DNA of 64,000 nt from the NCBI RefSeq assembly GCF_006149045.1, contig NZ_VBSN01000027.1, positions 969,643-1,033,642 on the forward strand, given 5' to 3'. A program made the translations under genes and the position numbers. Each line of letters starts with the position of its first letter. Positions within the stretch are counted from its first letter, which is position 1. The stretch comes from Dyadobacter flavalbus. GTDB lineage: Bacteria; Bacteroidota; Bacteroidia; Cytophagales; Spirosomataceae. Below are positions 8,023 to 17,203 of the stretch, piece after piece. A model generated the notes under the pieces. It worked only from the letters and a program-made list of their open reading frames with translations. It made no database searches and was not told where the DNA came from.

Positions 8023-8541
8023 ATGACAGATAACAGCACTATTTCCCGGCGTCAGATACTCAGTTCCCATCAGACAGGCCAGAAAATCCGCAGAATTGCC
8101 TTTGAAATATATGAACATAATTTTGAGGAAACCGGAATCATCATTGCCGGCATTGCAGGCGAAGGTTTTGCCTTTGCAAAACGCCTTGCAGCAGAATTGA
8201 CTGATATTTCGCCGCTTCATGTGCAACTGGTCGAGTTGCTTTTTGATAAAAACGTTCATCACCAAAGCCCTATTTTGTTTGATAAAGAAATCCATATTGA
8301 AAATCAGGTGGTGATTGTGGCGGACGATGTACTGAATACCGGAAGAACGCTGGCGTTCGCACTGGAACCTTTCCTGAAAGTAAGGATGAAAAAAGTACAG
8401 GTTGCCGTTATTGTTGACAGAAGCCATCATATGTTTCCCGTACATGCCGATTATGTCGGGTATTCACTGAGTACAACGCTTACCGAGCACGTGGAAGTGG
8501 TTTTGAGCAATTCTGAGGAAGAAGGCGTTTATCTGAAATAA
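8023..8541 (+). CDS. Phosphoribosyltransferase family protein (PyrR-like)
   Basis: 172 residues from the ATG at 8023. The PRPP-binding signature is VVIVADDVLNTGRT (96-109) with D101 and D102. Size and fold pattern resemble PyrR-type bifunctional uracil phosphoribosyltransferase/regulators, but no PyrR-binding leader is visible and the role is uncertain. An in-frame upstream start at 7936 would overlap the amidotransferase by 28 bp and add 29 residues without similarity to the family, so it is rejected. It is the last gene of the rightward run and is followed by a strong terminator. Confidence 0.8.
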   Translation: MTDNSTISRRQILSSHQTGQKIRRIAFEIYEHNFEETGIIIAGIAGEGFAFAKRLAAELTDISPLHVQLVELLFDKNVHHQSPILFDKEIHIENQVVIVADDVLNTGRTLAFALEPFLKVRMKKVQVAVIVDRSHHMFPVHADYVGYSLSTTLTEHVEVVLSNSEEEGVYLK

Positions 8542-8562
8542 AAAATTCGGTTTGTACTTTTA

Positions 8563-8604
8563 AAAGCGTTACGGAAGCAGATTTGTATGCATCCGTAACG
8601 CTTT
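8563..8604. terminator. Bidirectional terminator between convergent genes
   Basis: A perfect 13-bp inverted repeat, AAAGCGTTACGGA (8563-8575) and TCCGTAACGCTTT (8592-8604), with a 16-base loop, sits between the phosphoribosyltransferase and the convergent GH36 gene. Confidence 0.8.
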
Positions 8605-8666
8605 GTGAGTTATAATAGAATCAGTTTCTTTACTTCAATATAATAATTAAAGCGCATCGAGTCAGC

Positions 8667-10865
8667 TTACTGTGCCGCAGAAATCTCCACAATTACGCTT
8701 GTACGCCTAGCATTTACAGCCGGGTTAAAGCCGACCGTCATCAGAAATTCACCCGAGTAAGTCTGGTTTTCCTGAATGACCGTTTTGGTTTCCGGATACA
8801 GGTTCAGTTCTTTTACTTTATACTTTTTAGCCGGGTCTAGTCCCTGCAGCCTGAACGGAACGTCGGAACCGTCACCATTGCGGTTGCCGGTCAGATAAGA
8901 GAAAAGTACGGCTTTTTCCTTGTTTTTGGAGGCAAACATCAGCGAAGCAAAATCATTTTTCTTCGGGTCCACAAGCCGGTAAAGATCGCCGTGCCAGACT
9001 ACATCCTTAATGGAATTATAAGTGGAAACCGCCTGCTGACTGAATTGAAGGTCTTTTTCATTCAAATGACTTACAACAATGTCATAACCCAGTTTTCCCA
9101 TCATCGCAACGTCCGTACGGAATTTCAACGGCTGTTTTCCCCAGTCTGTAACGTGTGCGCTCTGCGCAAGCGCCGGAAAAAAGTAAGAATATTCCCACTG
9201 CATGAATATCCTTTCCAGCGGATCGGTATTGTCACTCGGCCAGAATTCTGTAAAATACTTTAAAGCTTCGTAATCAACGCGTCCGCCGCCGCCGGAACAA
9301 AGCATCATCGGAACTTTCGGATATTTGGCGCGCAGCTTTTCCAGCACTTTATACAATCCTTTTACATAATCGACATAAAGCTGCGACTGCTTTTGCTTGC
9401 TTTTTTCAAGGTATGCCGAGTACGCATTGAAAGTAATGGCATTGCAATCCCATTTGATATACGCTATTTCCGGGTTTTCTGTAAAAAGCTTGTCCAGAAT
9501 GCCAAATACAAAATTCTGAACTTCCGGGTTGGAAAGGTCCAGCGGAAGCTGGTTGCGCATGTAGTGTTCAGGCCGTTGCGGTTGCTTGATAACCCAGTCC
9601 GGATGCTTTTCATACAGTTCGCTTTTCGGGTTCACCATTTCCGGCTCCACCCATATTCCGAACTTGATGCCTGCATTCTTTGCTTCTTTTACAAGGTAAC
9701 CGATTCCGTGCGGCAGTTTTTTAACGTTTTCCTGCCAGTCGCCAAGCCCGGCCTGGTCGCTATTGCGCGGATATTTGTTTGCAAACCAGCCGTCGTCCAG
9801 CAGAAAAAGATCTACACCCAGCTTTTTGCCATCCTTGAAAAGCCCCGAAAGTTTTTCTTCGTTAAAATCAAAATAAGTAGCTTCCCAGTTGTTCAGCAAA
9901 GTCAGGCGTGAGCCTTCACCATCCAGAATCCTGTATTTTCTTGCCCAGTTGTGCAGGTTGCGGCTTGCTTCTCCTTTTCCGTTTTCTGAAAACGTATAAA
10001 TGAAAGAAGGCGTTTTGAATTCCTGATTGGCATTCAGCGGATATTCAGAAGCATAATTGTTGATCCCGGCGATCAGACGCAGGTTATGATAGGAGTCAAC
10101 CTCAAAATCCATCCGGAAATTTCCCGACCATGCAAGCGTTCCGAGCAGCACTTTTCCTTCGGTTTCAGTTGCAGGCTTGTCGAAAGAAACCGAAAAGCTG
10201 GGCGGCTGAAACAGGTTTGCACGTGTTCCCAGTTTGGAATCCAGCACCCGTATACCGGCTGTAAGCTGCTCTTCCTCCGGGTTCATTTCCCGGGCCCAGC
10301 TTCCGTTATAATGCGTGAGAAAATAATCTTTTGCAATCAAATACAGGTTTGCAGAAGCGTATTTCTGTAACATAACCGGCCCTTTTTCCGCGTTTCTGAT
10401 CACACTCCATTGCTCCGTAACGTTTTCCTGCACGTAGGTTTTGTAAAAAAGCGTTACTTCCACAGCATAAACCGGGTCTTTCAATACAATGCTCGTTAAA
10501 GTAACATTGTCGTTTTCATTCACCGTTTTATGGCTTACATAAACGAGATCCAGCGATTTATTCCCATCTGAATGCGTAACCTGCAACGCAGGCTCCGAAA
10601 TATTCCATGAGCCGGCCGGCGTATAAACCGAATTGTAAATGCCCGCATTGCTGTCGCTCTGGCGGCTTTGCAGCGGAACAGACTGATATTCATTGGCATT
10701 ACTCAGCTTTTTGCCAAAATAAATAATGCCAAGATGCTTGTCTTTATCCGTTTGAAGTACCAGAGCATTCTGCTTGGATTCAATCGGGATCGTTACCGTA
10801 TTTTGGGCATACGCGGAAAAGCCATTTATCATCGTCAGAATGGCGGAAATAAAAATAAAGCGCAC
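8667..10865 (-). CDS. Alpha-galactosidase, GH36, secreted
   Basis: 732 residues, standard GH36 length. A signal peptide at 1-20 ends SAYAQ, so the enzyme is exported to the periplasm or surface. An N-terminal beta-sandwich is followed by the (beta/alpha)8 domain with LLDDGWF (355-361), the nucleophile D473 in YIKWDCN and the acid/base D545 in WPSDNTDP, then a C-terminal beta domain. It removes terminal alpha-1,6-galactose from raffinose-type sugars or galactomannan. The start is a GTG at 10865: no in-frame ATG occurs between it and the upstream stop, and the signal peptide begins there. It lies 28 bp after kup on the same strand and may share its transcript. Confidence 0.93.
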   Translation of the reverse strand: MRFIFISAILTMINGFSAYAQNTVTIPIESKQNALVLQTDKDKHLGIIYFGKKLSNANEYQSVPLQSRQSDSNAGIYNSVYTPAGSWNISEPALQVTHSDGNKSLDLVYVSHKTVNENDNVTLTSIVLKDPVYAVEVTLFYKTYVQENVTEQWSVIRNAEKGPVMLQKYASANLYLIAKDYFLTHYNGSWAREMNPEEEQLTAGIRVLDSKLGTRANLFQPPSFSVSFDKPATETEGKVLLGTLAWSGNFRMDFEVDSYHNLRLIAGINNYASEYPLNANQEFKTPSFIYTFSENGKGEASRNLHNWARKYRILDGEGSRLTLLNNWEATYFDFNEEKLSGLFKDGKKLGVDLFLLDDGWFANKYPRNSDQAGLGDWQENVKKLPHGIGYLVKEAKNAGIKFGIWVEPEMVNPKSELYEKHPDWVIKQPQRPEHYMRNQLPLDLSNPEVQNFVFGILDKLFTENPEIAYIKWDCNAITFNAYSAYLEKSKQKQSQLYVDYVKGLYKVLEKLRAKYPKVPMMLCSGGGGRVDYEALKYFTEFWPSDNTDPLERIFMQWEYSYFFPALAQSAHVTDWGKQPLKFRTDVAMMGKLGYDIVVSHLNEKDLQFSQQAVSTYNSIKDVVWHGDLYRLVDPKKNDFASLMFASKNKEKAVLFSYLTGNRNGDGSDVPFRLQGLDPAKKYKVKELNLYPETKTVIQENQTYSGEFLMTVGFNPAVNARRTSVIVEISAAQ

Positions 10866-10893
10866 AGTGTAATGAATTAAGGATCAGGAAATA

Positions 10894-12840
10894 TCAGGTA
10901 TAAACGCGTCTCAGTTTTACATTTTCCACCGGACGGATAATCAGTGGTACTTTTTCTGTTTTGACGGAACTGCTGTCCAGTCCGAACCATTTGTCTTCAG
11001 GCGTCGTAAAGTCCTTGACAAAAAAGTAGGTTTTCATTACAAGCTGTTCAATGATCGGAAGGTCGTTTTCAAAGGACAAAAAGCGTTCGAGAACGACAAA
11101 CCGGAAATCGCCCGTAATATTCTGTCTGCTCAAAGATTCGTAACGGCTTGTAATATCCACTTCCTTGTTCATCACCATATCTTCTACCACTTTCCTGAAA
11201 AACATATTGATCCGCTGATCAACCCGGAAGCCGAGCCGGAAATTGATTTTGATTACATTGTCATTATTGTCTTCATCGGAGAGCACCTTGTATTCCATGG
11301 TGTACGGATCATCGGTCGTATCCACGTGAATAAACCAGTAAACATCAGCGCGTTTGGGCCGTTTCTGAAAAATGGAATAAATAACCTTTGTCTCAATTTC
11401 GGAAGCACGCGAAGCGTTGGTCATAAAAACAAGGTGCGTCGTGTATTTCGGAATGCTGATGTCGCGGCTGAGTTCATGCAGCGCCGGCAGATACTTTTCC
11501 AGTTTGGTATATTCCGTCAGACGCAGTTTGATGTAAAAAGCTTTGAGCCAGACCGTCATCAAGCCCGCCACAAGTGCTCCGACCATGATTGTAAACCAGC
11601 CGCCGTGTGTAAATTTCAGGAGATTGGCGCCGAGGAAAAGCCCTTCAATAAACAGGTACAAAAGCATGAAAACAATCACGATCCAGAGATTGACCCGCTT
11701 TATATAAAGGTAATAGGAGAATAAAATCGTTGTCATGATCATGGTCAGCGTAATGGCCAGACCATAAGCCGCTTCCATGTTGGACGACTGTCGGAAGTAC
11801 AGAACAACGCCCATGCAGCCAACCCATAAAAGCCAGTTGATGCTCGGAACATACAGTTGTCCTTTCTGGTCACTCGGGTAATTCAGGCGTACTTTCGGCC
11901 AGAAATTGAGGCGTATGGCTTCGGAAATCAGGGTAAAAGATCCTGTTATAACGGCTTGGCTGGCAATAATAGCCGCAAGTGTAGCGATAACAACGCCCGG
12001 AAGCAGCCACCATTCCGGCATGATTTCGTAAAAAGGCTTTCGGGCATTCAGCAGATTTCCCAGCTCAGAAATCAGCCATGCGCCTTGCCCGAAATAATTG
12101 AGCAGCAAACAGATTTTTACAAAAACCCAGCTCACGCGGATATTTTCTCGTCCGCAGTGGCCAAGATCGGAATACAATGCTTCTGCGCCGGTCGTACACA
12201 GAAACACGGCGCCGAGCATCCAGAAACCGCCGGGATGTTTGGTAATCAGTTCGTAACCGTACAAAGGATTGATTGCTTTCAGGATTTCAGGATGTTCCAG
12301 AATCTGAAAAAGACCGAGCGTTCCCAGCATGACAAACCATGTGATCATCAGCGGACCAAAAGCACGTCCGACCACTTTTGTCCCGAATGCCTGAATGATA
12401 AAAATCAGCGTCAGAATGCTGATGACAATCGGAATCGTCTGAATATTGGGATATAAAAGCTGCAAACCTTCCACGGCGGAAGAAACGGAAATGGGCGGCG
12501 TAATAATGCCGTCGGCAAGCAGCGTACTGCCGCCGATAATGGCCGGGACCGTAAGCCATCTCGCATGTTTCCGGACGAGTGCATACAATGCAAAAATCCC
12601 GCCTTCACCTCTGTTGTCTGCCCGGAGTATCAGAATTACGTACTTGACCGTAGTCTGCAGTGTCAGTGTCCAGAAAATGCAGGATATGGACCCGAAAATG
12701 ATTTCTTCAGTAATGATTTCGTTCAGAATAATCGCCTGCATTACATAAAGCGGAGAGGTGCCGATATCCCCGTAAATGATACCAAATGCAACCAGTACTC
12801 CCGCAGCTGATACCTTATCGATTTTGTGCTTTGATTCCAT
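10894..12840 (-). CDS. kup: Kup family potassium uptake protein
   Basis: 648 residues, matching the 620-680 range of the KUP/HAK/KT family. The N-terminus contains the hallmark GDIGTSPLYV, there are about twelve membrane segments up to residue 440, and a cytoplasmic C-terminal domain follows. It is a proton-coupled potassium importer of the inner membrane. A TAACTTTC sequence (12863-12870, reverse strand) resembles the -7 promoter element. It lies downstream of mntH on the same strand but has an 87-bp gap. Confidence 0.93.
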   Translation of the reverse strand: MESKHKIDKVSAAGVLVAFGIIYGDIGTSPLYVMQAIILNEIITEEIIFGSISCIFWTLTLQTTVKYVILILRADNRGEGGIFALYALVRKHARWLTVPAIIGGSTLLADGIITPPISVSSAVEGLQLLYPNIQTIPIVISILTLIFIIQAFGTKVVGRAFGPLMITWFVMLGTLGLFQILEHPEILKAINPLYGYELITKHPGGFWMLGAVFLCTTGAEALYSDLGHCGRENIRVSWVFVKICLLLNYFGQGAWLISELGNLLNARKPFYEIMPEWWLLPGVVIATLAAIIASQAVITGSFTLISEAIRLNFWPKVRLNYPSDQKGQLYVPSINWLLWVGCMGVVLYFRQSSNMEAAYGLAITLTMIMTTILFSYYLYIKRVNLWIVIVFMLLYLFIEGLFLGANLLKFTHGGWFTIMVGALVAGLMTVWLKAFYIKLRLTEYTKLEKYLPALHELSRDISIPKYTTHLVFMTNASRASEIETKVIYSIFQKRPKRADVYWFIHVDTTDDPYTMEYKVLSDEDNNDNVIKINFRLGFRVDQRINMFFRKVVEDMVMNKEVDITSRYESLSRQNITGDFRFVVLERFLSFENDLPIIEQLVMKTYFFVKDFTTPEDKWFGLDSSSVKTEKVPLIIRPVENVKLRRVYT

Positions 12841-12862
12841 TCACTTTTTTATGAAAAACAAC

Positions 12863-12870
12863 GAAAGTTA
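12863..12870 (-). promoter_or_regulatory. Possible -7 element for kup
   Basis: Reverse-strand TAACTTTC differs from TAnnTTTG only at the last base and lies 23 bp before the kup start. No convincing -33 box was found. Confidence 0.3.
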
Positions 12871-12927
12871 GGAAACCGTGTGCAAAGAAGGTAACGCGAA
12901 CGTCAATTTTATCTCAAGGAAAACAAA

Positions 12928-14280
12928 TTAGGAGGTAAAAGTATTAATAAGCAAGTATGCATTTAGACATATTATAGTCAGCGTAATGGCCCAGCTGATT
13001 ATGGTAAGCAATTTTGAGTTGGCAAATCGGCCCATAATCTCGCTTTTGGAGGTAAATAGTACGAGCGGTACAACTGCAAAACTAAGCTGCAGAGACAAAA
13101 TGACCTGGCTGAGCACAAGCAACTGCGCCGTTCCTTTTTCCCCGTAATAGTAAGAAACGATCAGTGCCGGAATAATGGCAATGCTGCGTGTGATCATGCG
13201 GCGGAGCCAGGGTTTGAGACGGATGTTAAGAAATCCTTCCATGACGATCTGGCCGGCGAGCGTTCCGGTCAGTGTCGAGCTTTGTCCGGAAGCCAGCAAA
13301 GCCAGTGCAAAGAAAATTCCCGCCATGCTGACGCCCAGAACCGGATCGAGCAAATGATAGGCATCCGTAATGTCTGCAATTTCAAAGTGGCCGTTTGCAT
13401 GAAAAGCCGTAGCGGCAAGGATCAGAATGGAAGCATTGATAAAAAATGCAAGCGCCAGCGAGACGGTCGAATCAATGGTTGCAAACTTGATCGCCGTTTT
13501 TTTACCTTCCTCGTCCCGGTTAAATGCGCGCGTCTGTACAATGCTGGAATGCAGGTATAAATTATGCGGCATTACCGTTGCACCCAGAATCCCGATGGCA
13601 ATGTAAAGCATTCCGGAATTGGTGACGATTTCCGTTTTAGGAAACAACCCGTCCACGATTCCTGCAACAGATGGCTGTGAAACAACCATTTCGTACATAA
13701 AGCTCAGCAGAATGATACCCATCAGTCCGGCCACAATGCTCTCGATAATCCGGAAGCCTTTCTGCTGAAAATACAGGACAAGCAGCACATCAAATGCAGT
13801 AAACAAAACGCCCAGCGGAAGCGGCAGGCCGAATAAAAGGTTCAGCGCAATGGCCGAGCCGATGACTTCGGCAAGATCCGTAGCGGCAATCGCAATTTCG
13901 GAAAGCACCCATAAAACGAAAGAAACCGGTCTGGAATAATAATCCCGGCATGCCTGCGCAAGGTCACGGCCGGAAGCAATGCCGAGTTTCAGCGAAAGAT
14001 GCTGCAGCAGCATGGCAAAAAGATTGGAAATCAGAATGACGGAAAGCAGTGCATATCCAAACCGCGAGCCGCCTTCAATATCCGTTGCCCAGTTTCCCGG
14101 ATCTATATAACCCACGGCGACCATCAGCCCCGGTCCGGTAAAAGCCATCAGTTTTTTCCAGAATCCCGCACCTTCTGGAATAGTTATTGAAGCATGCACT
14201 TCCGACAGCGAGGCCGTCTCATTGGTATCGTCCAATATTTTTTTCCGCAAAGCGCCCTTTGATCTTAAACTGTCTATCAT
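12928..14280 (-). CDS. mntH: Nramp family Mn2+/Fe2+ transporter MntH
   Basis: 450 residues with about eleven membrane segments. Both family signatures are intact: DPGN at 60-63 in the first segment (metal ligands D60 and N63) and MPHN at 237-240 in the sixth, with the transport signature downstream. It imports Mn2+ (or Fe2+) with protons across the inner membrane. A divergent DtxR-type regulator gene begins 132 bp away, and a TTTAG-N4-CTAAA palindrome lies just downstream of the predicted mntH -7 element, so repression by the neighbouring regulator when metal is plentiful is expected. Confidence 0.95.
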   Translation of the reverse strand: MIDSLRSKGALRKKILDDTNETASLSEVHASITIPEGAGFWKKLMAFTGPGLMVAVGYIDPGNWATDIEGGSRFGYALLSVILISNLFAMLLQHLSLKLGIASGRDLAQACRDYYSRPVSFVLWVLSEIAIAATDLAEVIGSAIALNLLFGLPLPLGVLFTAFDVLLVLYFQQKGFRIIESIVAGLMGIILLSFMYEMVVSQPSVAGIVDGLFPKTEIVTNSGMLYIAIGILGATVMPHNLYLHSSIVQTRAFNRDEEGKKTAIKFATIDSTVSLALAFFINASILILAATAFHANGHFEIADITDAYHLLDPVLGVSMAGIFFALALLASGQSSTLTGTLAGQIVMEGFLNIRLKPWLRRMITRSIAIIPALIVSYYYGEKGTAQLLVLSQVILSLQLSFAVVPLVLFTSKSEIMGRFANSKLLTIISWAITLTIICLNAYLLINTFTS

Positions 14281-14300
14281 TTTATGAAGTGTAATATAGA

Positions 14301-14314
14301 TTTAGTTTACTAAA
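14301..14314. promoter_or_regulatory. Candidate MntR operator 1 (mntH side)
   Basis: TTTAGTTTACTAAA is a palindrome with TTTAG and CTAAA arms. It sits at the expected transcription start of mntH, just beyond its -7 element, where a bound repressor would block transcription. Confidence 0.55.
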
Positions 14315-14316
14315 AA

Positions 14317-14324
14317 CAAAGATA
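14317..14324 (-). promoter_or_regulatory. -7 promoter element of mntH
   Basis: Reverse-strand TATCTTTG matches the Bacteroidota TAnnTTTG consensus, 37 bp upstream of the mntH start. The -33 region has no exact TTTG. Confidence 0.6.
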
Positions 14325-14344
14325 TAGAATTTTGTAAATATATT

Positions 14345-14360
14345 TTTAGGGTAATCTAAA
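14345..14360. promoter_or_regulatory. Candidate MntR operator 2 (mntR side)
   Basis: TTTAGGGTAATCTAAA has the same TTTAG/CTAAA arms as operator 1 with a 6-base centre. It lies where the -33 region of the mntR promoter would be, suggesting autoregulation. Confidence 0.5.
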
Positions 14361-14386
14361 TTTTTTATATTCCGACTAGTAAATTG

Positions 14387-14394
14387 TACTTTTG
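14387..14394 (+). promoter_or_regulatory. -7 promoter element of mntR
   Basis: TACTTTTG matches TAnnTTTG. Transcription would begin near 14400, which excludes the TTG at 14392 as a start codon and leaves a leader of only about 13 bases before the ATG at 14413. Confidence 0.55.
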
Positions 14395-14412
14395 CGAAAA
14401 GCAACAGGCAAA

Positions 14413-15090
14413 ATGGTGTCAACCGACATGCAAAATTCTTTCACAGAAGAAAATTACTTAAAGATAATCCATTCACTTTCAGGGCGAGAAGGGCTGGAAG
14501 TCAGTACCAATGCATTGGCAGAAAGTACTGCAACGCGTGCGGCTTCAGTTACCGATATGCTGCGCAAACTGGCCGATAAAGGATTGATCCACTATAAAAA
14601 ATATCAGGGCGTACGGCTGACCGATCTGGGTGAAAAAGTAGCGATCAAGGTAATCAGGAAACACCGGCTGTGGGAAGTCTTTCTGGTTGAAAAGCTGGGA
14701 TTCGGCTGGGACGAAGTACACGATATTGCCGAGGAACTGGAACATATTCCGTCCGAAGTACTTGTGGAAAAACTGGATGCATTTCTGGGCCATCCGCGTT
14801 TTGATCCGCACGGCGATCCCATTCCGGATTCAAAAGGAAACCTGACCGAACCGGATTATCTGATCCTGACCGACGTGCACATAAGTGAAAAAGTGTTAAT
14901 GATGGGCGTTCTGGATCATGCTCCGGCTTTTCTTCAGTATCTTGACCGGTCAAACATTACATTGGGCTGTATTATTGAAGTAAAGGAAATAAACGACTAC
15001 GACAAGTCTGCTTTTGTACAGATTAACGGCGCTCATACGTTGTTCATCAGTCTCGAAGTATCCAAAAATTTACTGGTACAGCGCTTATGA
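14413..15090 (+). CDS. mntR: DtxR/MntR family metal-dependent repressor
   Basis: 225 residues from the ATG at 14413; an ATG at 14428 is also possible and aligns better with the usual beginning, SFTEENYLK. The order is an N-terminal winged helix (TRAASVTDMLRKLADKGLI is the recognition region), a dimerisation/metal-binding domain with HRLWEVFL and the HDIAEELEH helix, and a C-terminal SH3-like FeoA-type domain. It should bind Mn2+ or Fe2+ and repress mntH. It is divergent from mntH, and two TTTAG-CTAAA palindromes lie between them. lptF-like and eamA-like genes follow 13 and 1 bp apart and may be cotranscribed. Confidence 0.9.
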   Translation: MVSTDMQNSFTEENYLKIIHSLSGREGLEVSTNALAESTATRAASVTDMLRKLADKGLIHYKKYQGVRLTDLGEKVAIKVIRKHRLWEVFLVEKLGFGWDEVHDIAEELEHIPSEVLVEKLDAFLGHPRFDPHGDPIPDSKGNLTEPDYLILTDVHISEKVLMMGVLDHAPAFLQYLDRSNITLGCIIEVKEINDYDKSAFVQINGAHTLFISLEVSKNLLVQRL

Positions 15091-15103
15091 GACTTAATCA
15101 GCC

Positions 15104-16186
15104 ATGAGATTGAAAATACTGGATCGTTACCTCATTAAAAATTTCCTGATAACGTACGTTTTTGTTGCATTTGTGATCGTACTGATCATCTGCATGATCG
15201 ACTATACGGAAAAAGTGGACGACTTTCTGGACAAAAAAGCGCCGCTCAAAGAGATCATCATTGATTATTACCTCAATCTCATTCCTTACTGGATCAATTA
15301 CATCAGCCCGCTGATGGTTTTTATTGCGACGGTGTTTTTTACATCGCGCATTGCAGCGCGGACGGAAGTGATTGCCATCCTGAGCAGCGGGATCAGTTTT
15401 GGACGTATGCTTTTACCTTACATGATCGGTGCAACGGTGCTGGGAATTGTGACATTCATTCAGGTTGGCTGGGTTTTGCCGAAAGCCAATAAAATCCGTA
15501 ACAGCTTTGAAAAAACGTACGTAAAGCAGGAATTCTATTTCAGCGGCCACAATGTGCATATCACGATTGCGCCGGACGTGTACGCTTATCTGGAAAGTTA
15601 CAATACTTCCACGCAGACCGGAAATAAATTCACGATGGAGACCATCAAAGGAAACAAGCTTCTGCAGAAGTTTTATGCGGATAAAATCGTTTGGCAGCCT
15701 AAAAAGAAAAAATGGACTTTGCTGAATTATCAGGTACGGACGCTGGACAGCCTCGGTGAAAAGCTGAGCAGCGGAGTGGAAATCGATACGACGATTAATC
15801 TGGCTCCAAAGGATTTTGAAAGTGATTACAATCTTTTTGAAACCTTCACACTTCCTGAACTGAACGCTTATATTGATCTGCTTAAAAGCCGCGGGGCCGA
15901 CGGGCTGGAAGTATATCTGATTGAAAAATACATTCGCTTTACGCAGCCTTTCGCCATTCTGATCCTGACGGCAATCGGCGTAATCGTGTCTGCCCGGAAG
16001 AGCAGGAGAGGCGTAGGCTGGCAAATCGCGCTCGGGTTTATGCTTGCCTTTATTTACATACTGTTTTTTCTCCTGTCCAAAGGCGTTGCAGAAGCAGGAA
16101 CGATCAATACGTTGTTTGCCGTCTGGCTGCCCAATATTGTTTTTTCTGTAATCGGCGTAATCCTTTATAAAACGCTGCCGCGATAA
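15104..16186 (+). CDS. LptF/LptG family permease (YjgP/YjgQ)
   Basis: 360 residues: membrane segments near 10-35, 55-80 and 95-120, a periplasmic beta-jellyroll-like middle region (about 130-265), and three further segments at the C-terminus. This is the layout of LptF and LptG, the membrane subunits of the exporter that pulls lipopolysaccharide out of the inner membrane with LptB ATPase. No lptB is nearby. LptF and LptG cannot be told apart from this sequence. It starts 13 bp after mntR and ends one base before the EamA transporter start. Confidence 0.9.
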   Translation: MRLKILDRYLIKNFLITYVFVAFVIVLIICMIDYTEKVDDFLDKKAPLKEIIIDYYLNLIPYWINYISPLMVFIATVFFTSRIAARTEVIAILSSGISFGRMLLPYMIGATVLGIVTFIQVGWVLPKANKIRNSFEKTYVKQEFYFSGHNVHITIAPDVYAYLESYNTSTQTGNKFTMETIKGNKLLQKFYADKIVWQPKKKKWTLLNYQVRTLDSLGEKLSSGVEIDTTINLAPKDFESDYNLFETFTLPELNAYIDLLKSRGADGLEVYLIEKYIRFTQPFAILILTAIGVIVSARKSRRGVGWQIALGFMLAFIYILFFLLSKGVAEAGTINTLFAVWLPNIVFSVIGVILYKTLPR

Positions 16187-16187
16187 T

Positions 16188-17105
16188 ATGTTTCCAGCCA
16201 CTGCCTTGCGGTCCTATCTGCATCTTCATTTTCTGGTCCTGATCTGGGGTTTTACGGCCATTGTCGGATTAATGGTTTCCGTTTCCCCGGTTGCGCTTGT
16301 TTTTTACCGTACGCTGTTTGCGGCGGCCGGCCTGGGTGCAATCATTTTTTTCAGGCAAAAATCATTTAAAGCGCCGAAGAGTGATTTGTTCCGGATGCTT
16401 GCCGTAGGTTTTATACTGTCTGCTCACTGGATGCTGTTTTTTGCTTCCGCGCGCGTTTCAACGGCTTCGGTTTGCCTAGCCGGCATGGCGACAACATCGT
16501 TATGGACGAGCCTGATCGAGCCGCTTGTCAACAAAAGAAGCATACGGCCGCTGGAAGTAGGGCTCGGCATTCTGGCCTTTGCAGGACTGTATGTCGTTTT
16601 CAGCTTTGAGTTTGATCACGCACTGGGACTAATGCTTGCGCTGGCTTCCGCTTTGCTTGCGGCGATGTTCACCGTAGCCAACAGCAGACTCGTTCAGCGG
16701 ATCGATGCCTACATCATTACTTTTTACGAAATGATCGGGGCTACTTTCTTTTCCTTTGTATTTCTGGGCATTTCCGAATGGCTGGGCTGGACCGGAAATG
16801 CATCTTACCTGCCGGCGGGAAAAGACTGGATCTGGATCTTGTTTCTGGCGCTGATCTGCACGGTTTATGCGAGTACAATGGCCACGCAGCTCATGAAACA
16901 GTTTTCCGCTTATCTGATCAATCTTACGATTAACCTCGAACCGGTTTACGGCATTGCGCTTGCTTTTTTCTTTTTTGGCGAAAAAGAACGCATGACAAAA
17001 GAGTTTTACCTGGGCACGCTGCTGATCCTGCTTGCCGTTTTACTTTACCCGTTACTGCTCAGCACCGTTACCTCTGGAAAGAAAAAAAGGAACTTGGTCT
17101 CCTGA
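16188..17105 (+). CDS. EamA/DMT superfamily transporter
   Basis: 305 residues, ten membrane segments arranged as two EamA repeats (about 10-140 and 155-295). The family contains exporters of amino acids, nucleotide sugars and other metabolites; nothing here fixes the substrate. It begins one base after the LptF/LptG stop, so translation is probably coupled. DMT-superfamily members such as ArnE/ArnF flip polyprenyl-linked sugars, and a glycan cluster starts just downstream, but that cluster has its own promoter and the link is only a possibility. Confidence 0.88.
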   Translation: MFPATALRSYLHLHFLVLIWGFTAIVGLMVSVSPVALVFYRTLFAAAGLGAIIFFRQKSFKAPKSDLFRMLAVGFILSAHWMLFFASARVSTASVCLAGMATTSLWTSLIEPLVNKRSIRPLEVGLGILAFAGLYVVFSFEFDHALGLMLALASALLAAMFTVANSRLVQRIDAYIITFYEMIGATFFSFVFLGISEWLGWTGNASYLPAGKDWIWILFLALICTVYASTMATQLMKQFSAYLINLTINLEPVYGIALAFFFFGEKERMTKEFYLGTLLILLAVLLYPLLLSTVTSGKKKRNLVS

Positions 17106-17171
17106 AACCGCCCGTAAGATCATAATCCAGTGAGCAAACGGCGCAGAAGGAGCATATTAATTTATTACTGC

Positions 17172-17179
17172 TATTTTTG
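17172..17179 (+). promoter_or_regulatory. -7 promoter element of the glycan cluster
   Basis: TATTTTTG matches TAnnTTTG, 24 bp upstream of the ATG at 17204. It includes the TTG at 17177 that would otherwise look like a start codon. Confidence 0.5.
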
Positions 17180-17203
17180 TCGATTCAATCAATCGGGTGT
17201 TCT

